Assembly: GCA_003452695.1 (NCBI GenBank)
Contig: DMNP01000157.1
Span: 1-23,004 of the forward strand
Source of the DNA: Eggerthellaceae bacterium
GTDB taxonomy: Bacteria > Actinomycetota > Coriobacteriia > Coriobacteriales > Eggerthellaceae
DNA: 23,004 bases
Direction of reading: 5' to 3'
The position numbers were made by a program, and so were the translations under genes. The notes under the pieces are model-generated. The model was not told where the DNA came from and ran no database searches. It worked only from the letters and a program-made list of their open reading frames with translations. This document shows, piece by piece, positions 8,280 to 15,252 of this stretch. Each line of letters opens with the position of its first letter. Positions within the stretch are counted from its first letter, which is position 1.

Positions 8280-8618
8280 ATGGAAACGTATTACAATCCG
8301 GCGGGGCTGGCCGACTTCTCCGCAGACGGCGTGGGGGCGATGTCGCCCGAACTGTGGGACAAGTACATGGCGTATTACGGCTCGGTCTTCGAGGACGGCG
8401 CGCTGACCTCGCGCGAGAAATCGCTGATAGCGCTGGCCGTTGCAGCCGCCGTTCAATGCCCCTACTGCATCGACGCCTACACGAATTCGTGCTTGCAGCA
8501 AGGTTGCGGCGAAGACGAGATTGCCGAGGCCTTCCACGTGACCAACGCCATCCGCGGCGGCGCGGCGCTGGCGCACGGCGTGCAGGCGCTGAAGATCATC
8601 CGAGATCAGGAGCTGTAG
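8280..8618 (+). CDS. AhpD/carboxymuconolactone decarboxylase-like protein, ArsS-associated peroxidase-like type
   Basis: This is a 112-residue all-helical CMD/AhpD-like protein. The redox motif CPYC (Cys60-Cys63) lies in AAAVQCPYCIDAYTNS, and His86 is in AFHVTNAIRGGAAL, where AhpD proteins carry the proton-relay residues. This small subfamily with an MSPELWDKYMAYYGSVF start is the one usually found beside ArsS-type radical SAM proteins (annotated as arsenosugar biosynthesis-associated peroxidase-like). That fits here, since such a gene is next on the strand. By family it would reduce a peroxide or disulfide, perhaps protecting or regenerating a thiol/selenol in its partner; that role is inference. 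No selenocysteine codon is seen in it; both motif positions are Cys. Confidence 0.88.
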   Translation: METYYNPAGLADFSADGVGAMSPELWDKYMAYYGSVFEDGALTSREKSLIALAVAAAVQCPYCIDAYTNSCLQQGCGEDEIAEAFHVTNAIRGGAALAHGVQALKIIRDQEL

Positions 8619-8733
8619 GCGCGCAGGGCAAACCGTGGGCGTTCCCGCCGCGCATTCGAAACCACGGGCGCGAAATGCGGTCGATGGGGTAACGGGAACG
8701 CAGCTCGTTGCCCCACCGATGTTTCAGTTCACG

Positions 8734-8880
8734 CGCCCCTCTTGCTCGACCGCCCGGCGGGTCGTGGGCACGGGGGTGTTCGCTTGGCTTCGGCTTTGCT
8801 TTTGTATTTAACAGGAAAGGCGCCTGCAGAATCGCTCACACCCCCTTGCCCCGGCCCGCCGGGCTGCATAGAGCGAACTG
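8734..8880. repeat. Dispersed intergenic repeat, copy A, with long inverted arms
   Basis: This occupies most of the 303-base gap between the peroxidase-like gene and arsS. The left arm (from 8752, GCCCGGCGGG...GGGGGTGT) and the right arm (ending 8864) pair over about 27 bases with a one-base indel. The segment 8734-8808 recurs with few changes at 13251-13325, and the tail GCATAGAGCGA recurs near 13325 and 16029. Both full copies carry the same GCTTGGCTTCGGCTTTGC core. It could form a long hairpin in the mRNA between the two genes. Confidence 0.75.
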
Positions 8881-8921
8881 TTACCCACCGCCTACGTGCA
8901 TCTTCCGAGGAAAGAGACAGC

Positions 8922-9911
8922 ATGCCCGAAAAAACAGTGCAGGAAGCCATGGCCGAGGTGCCTTCGTTCATCGAACAAGTGCCCGCGGAGCATCGGTTGA
9001 CGAACGATTCCCTAAGCACGATGCAGGTGAACGTGGGATACCGCTGCAACCTGGCATGCAAGCATTGCCATCTGGAATGCAGCCCCGCACGAACCGAGGC
9101 CATGAGCCGCGAGACCATGCAAGCCTGCTTGGACGCCTTTGAAATCGGCGGCTTCGAAGCGGTCGACATAACAGGCGGTGCCCCCGAAATGCATCCGGAC
9201 CTGGAATGGTTCCTGCGCGAATGGCAGGCACGCGGCATCGCGCCCATCGTGCGCACGAATCTGTGCATCCTGACGCAGCCCGAATACTCCCATTTCGTGC
9301 AGCTGTACGCCGACGTGAACGCCACGCTGTTCGCATCGCTTCCCTTCTACAGCGCACGCAACGTGGACAAGATTCGCGGCGATGGCACGTTCATGGCCTG
9401 CATCGAGGCAATGCGCTTGCTGAACGCTGTGGGATTCGGCGATCGCGATGGCGAAAGCGACACACACGCCATAACGCTTGTCTTCAATCCGGCCGGCGCT
9501 ACCATGCCTCCTGCGCAGGCGTCGATGGAGCGCCAGTTCCACCGCTCGCTCGCGCGCGATTTCGACGTTCACTTCACGAACCTCGTGGCCATAACGAACA
9601 ACCCCATCGGGCGATTCGCCGAGGCGCTGAACCGCAAGGACAAGCTCGGCGCCTATCTGAAGCGCCTGTTCAATGCATTCAATCCCGCCACCACCGAAGG
9701 CATGATGTGCCGCGACCAGATAAGCGTGGACTGGGCGGGCGATGTGTACGATTGCGACTTCAACCAGGCACTTGGCCTGAAGATTGCAAGCAAGAAGACC
9801 ATCTTCGACTTCGCGCGCGCACGGCAGGGGTCGCGCCCCATCGTGTTCGCAAACCACTGCTATGCCTGCACCGCCGGCGCCGGCAGCAGTTGAGCAGGCG
9901 AAACCGCCTAG
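8922..9911 (+). CDS. arsS: ArsS-family radical SAM protein, probable selenoprotein (Sec at TGA 9891-9893)
   Basis: The radical SAM cluster motif is CNLACKHC (Cys42, 46, 49), followed by a fourth Cys53 and DITGGAPEMHP. The C-terminal domain (DUF3641 type) has MCRDQISVDWAGDVYDCDF with Cys263 and Cys278, then NHCYACTAGAGSS with Cys313 and Cys316. Family members end in this CTAGAGSS segment followed by Cys or selenocysteine. Here the codon at that exact place is TGA, and the frame continues for five codons (AGETA) to a TAG at 9909-9911. A SECIS-like hairpin follows at the correct distance. I therefore read it as a 329-residue selenoprotein; a plain stop at 9893 would remove the conserved terminal residue. 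Family work links ArsS to arsenosugar formation, but many anaerobe members are untested. The start at 8922 follows GAGGAAAGAG. Confidence 0.85.
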
Positions 9912-9919
9912 GTCTAGGC
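9891..9919 (+). promoter_or_regulatory. Putative bacterial SECIS element for Sec insertion in ArsS
   Basis: After the in-frame TGA (9891-9893), GCCTA (9906-9910) pairs with TAGGC (9915-9919) around a four-base GGTC loop. The loop begins 17 bases after the TGA and starts with G, both within the published bacterial SECIS rules (loop 16-37 bases away, G in the first two loop positions). A competing hairpin, AGGCG/CGCCT (9896-9900 and 9905-9909), is too close to the TGA to serve. The lower stem is not evident. Confidence 0.6.
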
Positions 9920-10065
9920 AAACGACGAACGAGCCATTCCAGTACAGGGCATCCCTCGCGGAGCGGATGGCACCGAGGTCCGGATGGGCGCACTGGCGCA
10001 TGCGAACAAGGCCCGAGGCCCCAGATGCCCGCGAAGGACATCCTGGACCACTTCACACCGCGCAG

Positions 10066-10099
10066 AACGGCCCGCCCTCGCTACGAAGGCGGGCCGTTT
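10066..10099 (+). terminator. Intrinsic terminator downstream of arsS, possibly bidirectional
   Basis: AACGGCCCGCC (10066-10076) pairs perfectly with GGCGGGCCGTT (10088-10098) across an 11-base loop, ending in TTT. It lies between the convergent arsS and CAP-domain genes and could stop both. The 9912-10065 stretch before it holds nothing recognisable. Confidence 0.75.
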
Positions 10100-10149
10100 C
10101 AACTAGTGCGTCCAGCTGCTTGACGGGCGCACCGTTTTTTCAAGAAGCC

Positions 10150-10578
10150 TTACGAGCCGCTCTGGTTGTAGTTGTTCCGTTCGTACACGATGGTGAAGCA
10201 GTACCGGCCGCCGCTCTTCGCCACGGCCACGCCTGCATGATGCGTGGTGTTGCACTGCATCATCCGACGGTGGCCCGTGGAGTTCCCCCAGGATGCGATT
10301 ACGTCCGAGGGCTTCTTCATATAAGTGGCGTACTGCAGGATGTCGCTGAGGTAGATGCCGTAGGCCCGCAGGTCGGCGCGGCGCTCGTAGGCAGTGTGCA
10401 CGAGCGCGTTCTGCGCAATGCAGGCATTATTGGACATCTGCGCCTCGAAGGCGTCGCCGCTCCCCCAACCGTAATCGGCATCGCCGCTCCAAAGAGCAGC
10501 AGACACGCCCTTGCTCTGGCGGAACTCTACCATTCCACACGCCAAAAAATGGGACACGCTGGCCACCGTATAAGCCAT
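10150..10578 (-). CDS. CAP (SCP/PR1-like) domain protein, possibly N-terminally truncated
   Basis: The C-terminal half matches the CAP fold: SWGNSTGHRRMMQ with the conserved His, then HHAGVAVAKSGGRYCFTIVYE, the usual GvG...g.yw.v strand pair. An upstream MVEFRQSKGVSAALW fits the first CAP helix. Bacterial CAP proteins are normally secreted. Here the 142-residue version from ATG 10578 has only a weak hydrophobic start and no clear signal peptide, and the frame upstream (open to 10689) does not supply one. It may be a decayed or domain-only copy of a larger secreted protein. The ribosome binding site (GGGCGG touching the ATG) is poor. CAP domains are usually extracellular and their bacterial function is mostly unknown. 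It diverges from the Ser-rich surface protein. Confidence 0.7.
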   Translation of the reverse strand: MAYTVASVSHFLACGMVEFRQSKGVSAALWSGDADYGWGSGDAFEAQMSNNACIAQNALVHTAYERRADLRAYGIYLSDILQYATYMKKPSDVIASWGNSTGHRRMMQCNTTHHAGVAVAKSGGRYCFTIVYERNNYNQSGS

Positions 10579-10761
10579 CCGCCCTGAATGGGTGACTATG
10601 GCCGAGCTAGCGGCTGGGACGGACAGGTATCGGGGCGCAATCGATTTTGCAGGGACCGAACGCGCAAAGGGCGGCCAAGCTCGGCGCATTGCCCGGTTTC
10701 AGCCAGGTTTAAGGCGCGGGGGCTACGCTCGTTGGCATGGGAACTCGAAGAAGGAGGCGCC

Positions 10762-12195
10762 ATGAATACCCGAACACAACGGATGGGCGTGTCGATTCGC
10801 GCGATTCTGGCGGCAGCGCTGCTGTGCCTGTGCCTGATGCCGTGCCAGGCTCTTGCAGCAGAGACAGGCGAAGCTGCGACAGACACCGCAGCTGCGACTG
10901 CAGCAGCGAATGGTGCGACTGCGGCCGAAGCACAAGAAAGCGAAAGCGGCGAAAACGCGTCCGGAAACGATGCAGCAAATTCAGATGCCACCGACACCGC
11001 CCACGAAGATATGGAAGTGTCCGGCCAGGAGGAGGGCGATTCGGCAGGCGACGCATCGCCCATCGAGATAGAGGGGGCCATTGAAATCGTCCAATGCGAC
11101 GGAACGTGGACGACTGGGGTCATCACGCTAGAAGGGCTCGAGGGAACGCTGTCGCTCGACGCTTCCGAACGCGATTTCGCCATCCTTTCGAAAAACGGCG
11201 AGACGCTGCCGAGCGTAGCGGCCAACGAAGGGTTCTGCATCGGCTATAGCGGCAGCGCCCTTGCGGATTCCCTGATGCTTTCGCTCGTGCTTTCGAGCGA
11301 CGAGGGCGACGCGTGCAGCGTGGTGCTCTCCCTCGTGCCCGTTGCGCAAGACGGCACCGCTGGCACCTCGGACGATTCGGAGGCAAGCGGGCAAATGGAC
11401 GAGACGAGCACGACCTCCGAGGCCGACAGCGCAGAAGGGTCGAGTGCGTCGGAGCCGTCCGATAGCTCGTCTTCAGGGGAATCGGCAACGACCAGCTCGT
11501 CTTCGGCATCGAAATCGAAATCCGCTTCGACCAGCTCGAGCGACTCCAAGAACTCGAGCAAGGCGAAAGCAAGTTCGTCCAGTTCCAGCACGAGCAGCTC
11601 CACGAGTTCGAGCGAGACAGCAAGCTCGTCCGAGTCGAGCAGCTCTTCGAAGAGGCATCGCCACTCATCGGGGGAAACCTCATCGGACACGACGAGTTCC
11701 AGCTCTTCCACCTCTGCGGTTGACAGCACGCATTCCGGATCGTCGGACCACCCGTCAGGCAGACCCTCGGGCTCGCACTCCGAGTCGTCAAGCGGATCCG
11801 GCTCCGGGTCATCCAGCGGATCCCACTCCGGGCCGTCTGGTTCGCATGCCAGGGCATCGGTATCGGGGGCGTCTGCCGCGAGCTCCAATAGCAAGGGCTC
11901 CCATAATTCCGAAAACGATGCCGCCGATGGCTCTTCATCGTCTTCTAGGAAATCTGAGGAATCGAGCAGCAAAAGCTCCAAGCAAGGCGATTCGAGCACA
12001 GACGACCAATCTTCATCGCATCGCAGCTCGGACGACAGCGCAGCCGATTCCGATGGGCACGGCGACTCGTCCGAATCGGCAGACACGAGCAGCCAATCCG
12101 GGGAAAACGGCCTGGTAGCCCCCGTAGCAGCCGCTTCTGCAGGAGCCGCCATCGGATGCGTTGGAATGGCAGCATTACGCAGGCGGACCAAATAG
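10762..12195 (+). CDS. Ser-rich secreted, membrane-anchored surface protein
   Basis: The 477-residue protein has a clear signal peptide (basic start, hydrophobic AILAAALLCLCLMPC, cleavage near ALA-AE). After an Ala/Glu-rich linker there is a small possibly folded region (about 100-205, around IEIVQCDGTWTTGVITLEG). Residues about 210-445 are a low-complexity stalk dominated by Ser with Lys, Glu, Asp, Gly and His. The end is a hydrophobic segment (GLVAPVAAASAGAAIGCVGM) plus RRRTK, a membrane stop anchor; there is no LPxTG motif, so sortase anchoring is unlikely. Such architecture suits a wall-spanning stalk displaying the N-terminal region, and the Ser-rich part is a candidate for O-glycosylation. 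A perfect AAGGAGG box precedes ATG 10762. No known family was recognised. Confidence 0.85.
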   Translation: MNTRTQRMGVSIRAILAAALLCLCLMPCQALAAETGEAATDTAAATAAANGATAAEAQESESGENASGNDAANSDATDTAHEDMEVSGQEEGDSAGDASPIEIEGAIEIVQCDGTWTTGVITLEGLEGTLSLDASERDFAILSKNGETLPSVAANEGFCIGYSGSALADSLMLSLVLSSDEGDACSVVLSLVPVAQDGTAGTSDDSEASGQMDETSTTSEADSAEGSSASEPSDSSSSGESATTSSSSASKSKSASTSSSDSKNSSKAKASSSSSSTSSSTSSSETASSSESSSSSKRHRHSSGETSSDTTSSSSSTSAVDSTHSGSSDHPSGRPSGSHSESSSGSGSGSSSGSHSGPSGSHARASVSGASAASSNSKGSHNSENDAADGSSSSSRKSEESSSKSSKQGDSSTDDQSSSHRSSDDSAADSDGHGDSSESADTSSQSGENGLVAPVAAASAGAAIGCVGMAALRRRTK

Positions 12196-12265
12196 CGCGC
12201 CTGTCGGAAGGATGCATTGCACGCTTTGAGGCGAAGGCTCCGTTCGCCCATGAAAGCTCTGGCGC

Positions 12266-12340
12266 TATGCGCTCTTGGAGGCCCTGGCGTTGTCCGCTTT
12301 TGGAGGTGATGGGGCTGTCCGCTCTTGGAGGTGATGGGGC
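12266..12340. repeat. Tandem array of three 25-base units
   Basis: Units begin at 12266, 12291 and 12316. The second and third differ by one base (core GTCCGCTYTTGGAGGTGATG), and the first is more diverged. The array starts 70 bases after the stop codon of the Ser-rich protein gene. Confidence 0.85.
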
Positions 12341-12400
12341 CGATGGCTCTGGACGCCCTCCGTGTTTCCTGACCGCAAGTATCGCGCTCCAAGCCACAAA

Positions 12401-12436
12401 GCCCGCCTTAGCGAACATGCCTGCGCCGAGGCGGGC
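12401..12436 (-). terminator. GC-rich hairpin, candidate minus-strand terminator
   Basis: GCCCGCCT (12401-12408) pairs with AGGCGGGC (12429-12436). Read on the minus strand the stem is followed by TTTGT. It has a 20-base loop and no clear gene upstream except the possible remnant at 12551-12740. Confidence 0.35.
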
Positions 12437-12550
12437 CTAATAGCGGCCTGTTAGGCCACCACTTCGCCAGCCCAACCAGCGTATGGACCCCGACCTGGCC
12501 TTTCAGCAATTTACTGGAGCGCACGGAATGCGGTAGGGCCTAATTGGACC

Positions 12551-12740
12551 CTATTTGGCAGTCGCTTCGCCAAGCATGGGGTTCATCGCCTGCGCAATCT
12601 GCGAAAACGCCAGAACACCAGCGCCCATATGTTCGACAAAGGTCCAATATCGTTTTACGAAGCCCGCCGCGACGAAGGCATTTCTCGACTGATTGACAGC
12701 ATCGCGAAGGGTCCCGTTCGTCCAAGCTGCGAACCCGGAC
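12551..12740 (-). pseudogene. Possible C-terminal gene remnant of unknown family
   Basis: The minus-strand frame ending at TAG 12553-12551 reads as protein-like sequence, with segments NAFVAAGFVKRYWTFVEHMG and GVLAFSQIAQAMNPMLGEAT. It has about 60 codons and no upstream ATG, and a stop appears in the first 40-base repeat unit. It looks like the end of a gene whose front was replaced or overrun by the tandem array. I recognise no family, and it could be chance. Confidence 0.3.
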
Positions 12741-12950
12741 GGCGAAAGCCCCGACCTTCACCCAGGTTGCGGACCCGGACGGCGAAAAGCCCCGACCTTC
12801 ACCCAGGTTGCGGACCCGGACGGCGAAAAGCCCCGGCCTTCCCCTGGTTGCTAACCTGGACGGCGAAAGACTCCGCTTGTCCGAGCTGCGGACCAGGACG
12901 GCGAAAGGCACCGTTCGACCGGCCTCGCGGACCCGGACGGCAGAAGGCCC
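12716..12950. repeat. Tandem array of about six 38-41 base units
   Basis: The GGACGGC(G/A)(A/G)AAG core recurs at 12737, 12777, 12818, 12858, 12896 and 12935. The second and third units are almost identical; outer units are diverged. Spacing of 40, 41, 40, 38 and 39 is not a multiple of three throughout, so it is not a conserved coding repeat. Confidence 0.85.
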
Positions 12951-13073
12951 GGCGCCCATCGGGGCAGGGAATGAAATAGCCTATTGCCTCGTCGGTATTA
13001 GTAGATGCGCCCACGTCCATAAGGGTTGGGAGGGGCTTGTCTAAATCATGCAACAGTTATCGAATCTTGGAGC

Positions 13074-13175
13074 AATTAGTGTCCAAACTTTATACTCGCT
13101 TCAGATGACATTTTGAAATACACCTGGTCACTAAATTAACGATAAAAGCACTCATAGAAAGTATGGACACTAATT
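13074..13175. mobile_element. MITE-like 102-base element with terminal inverted repeats
   Basis: AATTAGTGTCCA (13074-13085) is repeated inverted as TGGACACTAATT (13164-13175), and the match continues inward as ACTTT/AAAGT with mismatches, giving arms of about 18 bases. The interior is AT-rich and non-coding, unlike its surroundings. TGGACACT occurs again at 13205. No target-site duplication was found. Confidence 0.55.
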
Positions 13176-13250
13176 CCACGCGATCCTGTTTGTAGGAGCA
13201 TTTCTGGACACTGTGGGGGGGCCGGCTGCTTCGTCATGCGCAACAGCCGC

Positions 13251-13340
13251 ACGCCCTTCTTGCTCGACTGCCCGGCGGGCTGGGGCAAAGGGGGCGCTCG
13301 CTTGGCTTCGGCTTTGCTTTTGTATGCATAGAGCGACTGC
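13251..13340. repeat. Dispersed intergenic repeat, copy B
   Basis: The sequence matches 8734-8808 almost base for base through CTTGGCTTCGGCTTTGCTTT, then joins directly to the GCATAGAGCGA tail. It lacks the 56-base right arm present in copy A. Either copy A gained the inverted arm or copy B lost it. Confidence 0.75.
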
Positions 13341-13406
13341 AACTCGTCGTGCTTCAGAAACGATTAACATGCTGTTGCGGATACGCGATGGCCCTTGCAA
13401 ATGGCG

Positions 13407-13412
13407 TATACT
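13407..13412 (+). promoter_or_regulatory. Likely -10 element of the PurF-like gene
   Basis: TATACT is 35 bases before ATG 13448. No good -35 sits at normal spacing; a TTGCAA is too close (13395-13400). The gene has a GAGGAG ribosome binding site. Confidence 0.4.
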
Positions 13413-13447
13413 GCCATCATAAGGCAGCGAGGCAGAGGAGCAACAGC

Positions 13448-14872
13448 ATGGGCGGGTTCTATGGCGCAGTGTCGAAACGCGACGTGGTATACGACGTGTT
13501 CTTCGGGGTCGACTACCATTCGCACTTGGGCACGCGACGCGCGGGCCTTATCTACTACGACGGCGAAGGCGGCTTCCAGCGCGAAATTCACTCCATCGAA
13601 AACACGCCGTTTCGCACTCGTTTCGAAGACGACCTGCCCAGCTTCCACGGGCATGCGGGCATTGGCTGCATATCCGACACCGATCCCCAGCCCTTGCTGA
13701 TGCGCTCGCACCTGGGCGTTTTCGCACTGACCACGGTCGGATGCATAAACAACGCCGACGACCTGGTGGGACGCTATCTTGCACACGAGGGGCGCCAGTT
13801 CACGGCCATGTCGTCGGGCGACGTGAACACGACCGAGCTCGTGGCGGCGCTGATAAACCACGAACCCGATTTCGTTTCGGGCATAAAACATGCCCAGGAA
13901 ATCGTCGATGGATCGCTGACGCTGCTCGTCATGGACGAAAACGGCGACATCATCGCCGCACGCGACCGACTTGGCCGCCTGCCGGTGCTCATCGGCAAGG
14001 ACGACGAGGGCTATTGCGTGTCGTTTGAATCCTTTGCCTATCACAAGCTGGGCTACGAGGACGCCTACGAGCTGGGACCAGGCGAAATCGTGCGCATTAC
14101 CGCCGATGGATTCGAAACGCTTTCGCCTGCAGGTGACGACATGAAGATCTGCGCGTTCTTGTGGGTGTACTACGGATATCCCAATTCCAACTACGAAGGC
14201 GAAAACGTAGAGGTCATGCGCTATCGCAACGGCGCCATAATGGCCCGTGACGAGCGCGCCCGCAACGCCATGCCCGAAGTGGACTACGTGGCGGGCGTCC
14301 CCGATTCGGGCACGCCGCATGCAATCGGATACGCGCAGGAATCGGGCATGCCCTTCGGCCGTCCGTTCATAAAGTACACGCCCACGTGGCCGCGCTCGTT
14401 CATGCCCACGAACCAGGAAATGCGCAATCGCGTGGCGTCGATGAAGCTGGTTCCCGTGCCCGAGCTTATAGAAGGCAAGAAGCTGCTGTTCGTGGACGAC
14501 TCCATCGTGCGTGGCACGCAGTTGCAGAACACGGTGAACTTCCTGTACCAATCGGGCGCTGCGGAAGTTCACATGCGCAGCGCGTGTCCGCCCATCATGT
14601 TCGGCTGCAAATACCTTACGTTCTCGCGCAACAAGTCCATCATGGACCTTATCGCGCGTCGCGTGGTGCACAAGCTGGAAGGCGAAACCGGCGCCGATCA
14701 TCTGGACGAATACATCGACCCCACCACCGAGCGGGGAAAATGCCTGGTGAAGCAAATCTGCGAAGACATGGGCTTCGATTCGCTGAGCTATCAATCGCTC
14801 GACGGCATGCTGGAAGCCATCGGCATCGACCGCTCCAAAATCTGCACCTACTGCTGGAACGGCCACGAATAA
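13448..14872 (+). CDS. Amidophosphoribosyltransferase (PurF) paralogue lacking the glutaminase cysteine
   Basis: The 474-residue protein aligns along its length with PurF. The C-terminal phosphoribosyltransferase domain is intact, with the PRPP loop LLFVDDSIVRGTQ (346-358) and PDSGTPHA (286-292). Cysteines match the iron-sulfur ligands of Bacillus-type PurF: Cys235 (KICAFLWVYYG), Cys387 (FGCKY), and Cys466 and Cys469 (ICTYC). The N-terminal Ntn-glutaminase domain is altered: it begins MGGFYG instead of M-C-G, so the nucleophile is Gly. The usual RYST and HNGN substrate-binding segments read GIGCISD and TVGCINN. It may use free ammonia, bind PRPP as a sensor, or serve another phosphoribosyl reaction. 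True PurF normally sits in a pur operon, and none is here. The start follows GAGGAG. Confidence 0.85.
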   Translation: MGGFYGAVSKRDVVYDVFFGVDYHSHLGTRRAGLIYYDGEGGFQREIHSIENTPFRTRFEDDLPSFHGHAGIGCISDTDPQPLLMRSHLGVFALTTVGCINNADDLVGRYLAHEGRQFTAMSSGDVNTTELVAALINHEPDFVSGIKHAQEIVDGSLTLLVMDENGDIIAARDRLGRLPVLIGKDDEGYCVSFESFAYHKLGYEDAYELGPGEIVRITADGFETLSPAGDDMKICAFLWVYYGYPNSNYEGENVEVMRYRNGAIMARDERARNAMPEVDYVAGVPDSGTPHAIGYAQESGMPFGRPFIKYTPTWPRSFMPTNQEMRNRVASMKLVPVPELIEGKKLLFVDDSIVRGTQLQNTVNFLYQSGAAEVHMRSACPPIMFGCKYLTFSRNKSIMDLIARRVVHKLEGETGADHLDEYIDPTTERGKCLVKQICEDMGFDSLSYQSLDGMLEAIGIDRSKICTYCWNGHE

Positions 14873-15027
14873 ACACATGGGCGCCCGCGGATGGGCGGCT
14901 CCCAACGGTTTCTCGGCAAGCACCGATAGATGTTGTCGAACTCAGGCCCTGACCGGCGGCGCGATTCGCGCGAAACCGAATGCGGCCAACGCTTCGCCTT
15001 GCTCGCTACGTGGGTAAACGGGGCCTG

Positions 15028-15117
15028 AACGCAAAGCGTGCCACCGGGCGGAACCAGAACGCAAAGCGCGCCGCCGGGCGGGGGCTAAACGCAAAGCGTG
15101 CCGCCGGGCGAAACCAG
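15028..15117. repeat. Tandem array of three 30-base units
   Basis: AACGCAAAGCG starts at 15028, 15058 and 15088, giving an exact 30-base period with the body GTGCCGCCGGGCGG lightly varied. It sits in the 380-base gap after the PurF-like gene. That gap otherwise holds a small CGCCC/GGGCG hairpin (14882-14897) and the promoter region of the next unit, but no gene. A 75-codon frame crosses the array and is probably not real. Confidence 0.85.
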
Positions 15118-15252
15118 AGGCGGCCTGAATGGGCAGTGCTTATCGAGCCCTTCGCACACGACGAGTCGGGCACCGCGACCGCGCTTCGTTCTGGTAAGAT
15201 GAACTGACTTGCGGTGATTGCCGCCCCCTGCCGGCGAAGGAAGCGAAGCGCA

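Larger units (their letters stand above)
12196..13447. other. Gene-poor, repeat-rich island of 1.25 kb
   Basis: No convincing intact gene is seen on either strand. The interval holds a 25-base tandem array, a GC hairpin, a possible gene remnant, a 40-base tandem array, an AT-rich MITE-like inverted repeat and a dispersed repeat copy, each listed separately. The base composition shifts from GC-rich to AT-rich near 12970-13200, unlike the flanking genes. Confidence 0.7.

Noticed and set aside
9896..9909. AGGCG/CGCCT hairpin as the SECIS element
   Set aside because: Its loop starts only 8 bases after the TGA, outside the accepted range; the GCCTA/TAGGC hairpin fits better.
11244..12392. 382-codon acidic minus-strand frame opposite the Ser-rich gene
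   Set aside because: It is the mirror of Ser codons (TCG/AGC/TCC) read on the other strand as Glu/Asp/Leu. The + strand gene has a ribosome binding site, signal peptide and anchor; this frame has none.
12716..12950. Possible CRISPR array
   Set aside because: Units are directly adjacent without unique spacers, and there are no cas genes.
12540..12959. 139-codon minus-strand frame across the 40-base array
   Set aside because: Unit lengths of 38-41 bases shift the reading frame between units, so no consistent repeat protein results; no ribosome binding site.
13364..14923. 519-codon minus-strand frame opposite the PurF-like gene
   Set aside because: Shadow of a well-recognised + strand gene in GC-rich DNA; His/Val/Ala-rich composition with no domain.
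14980..15207. 75-codon frame with a 10-residue repeat (LNAKRAAGRN type)
   Set aside because: The 30-base DNA period alone explains the repeat; no ribosome binding site and no protein-like flanks. Treated as an intergenic tandem array.
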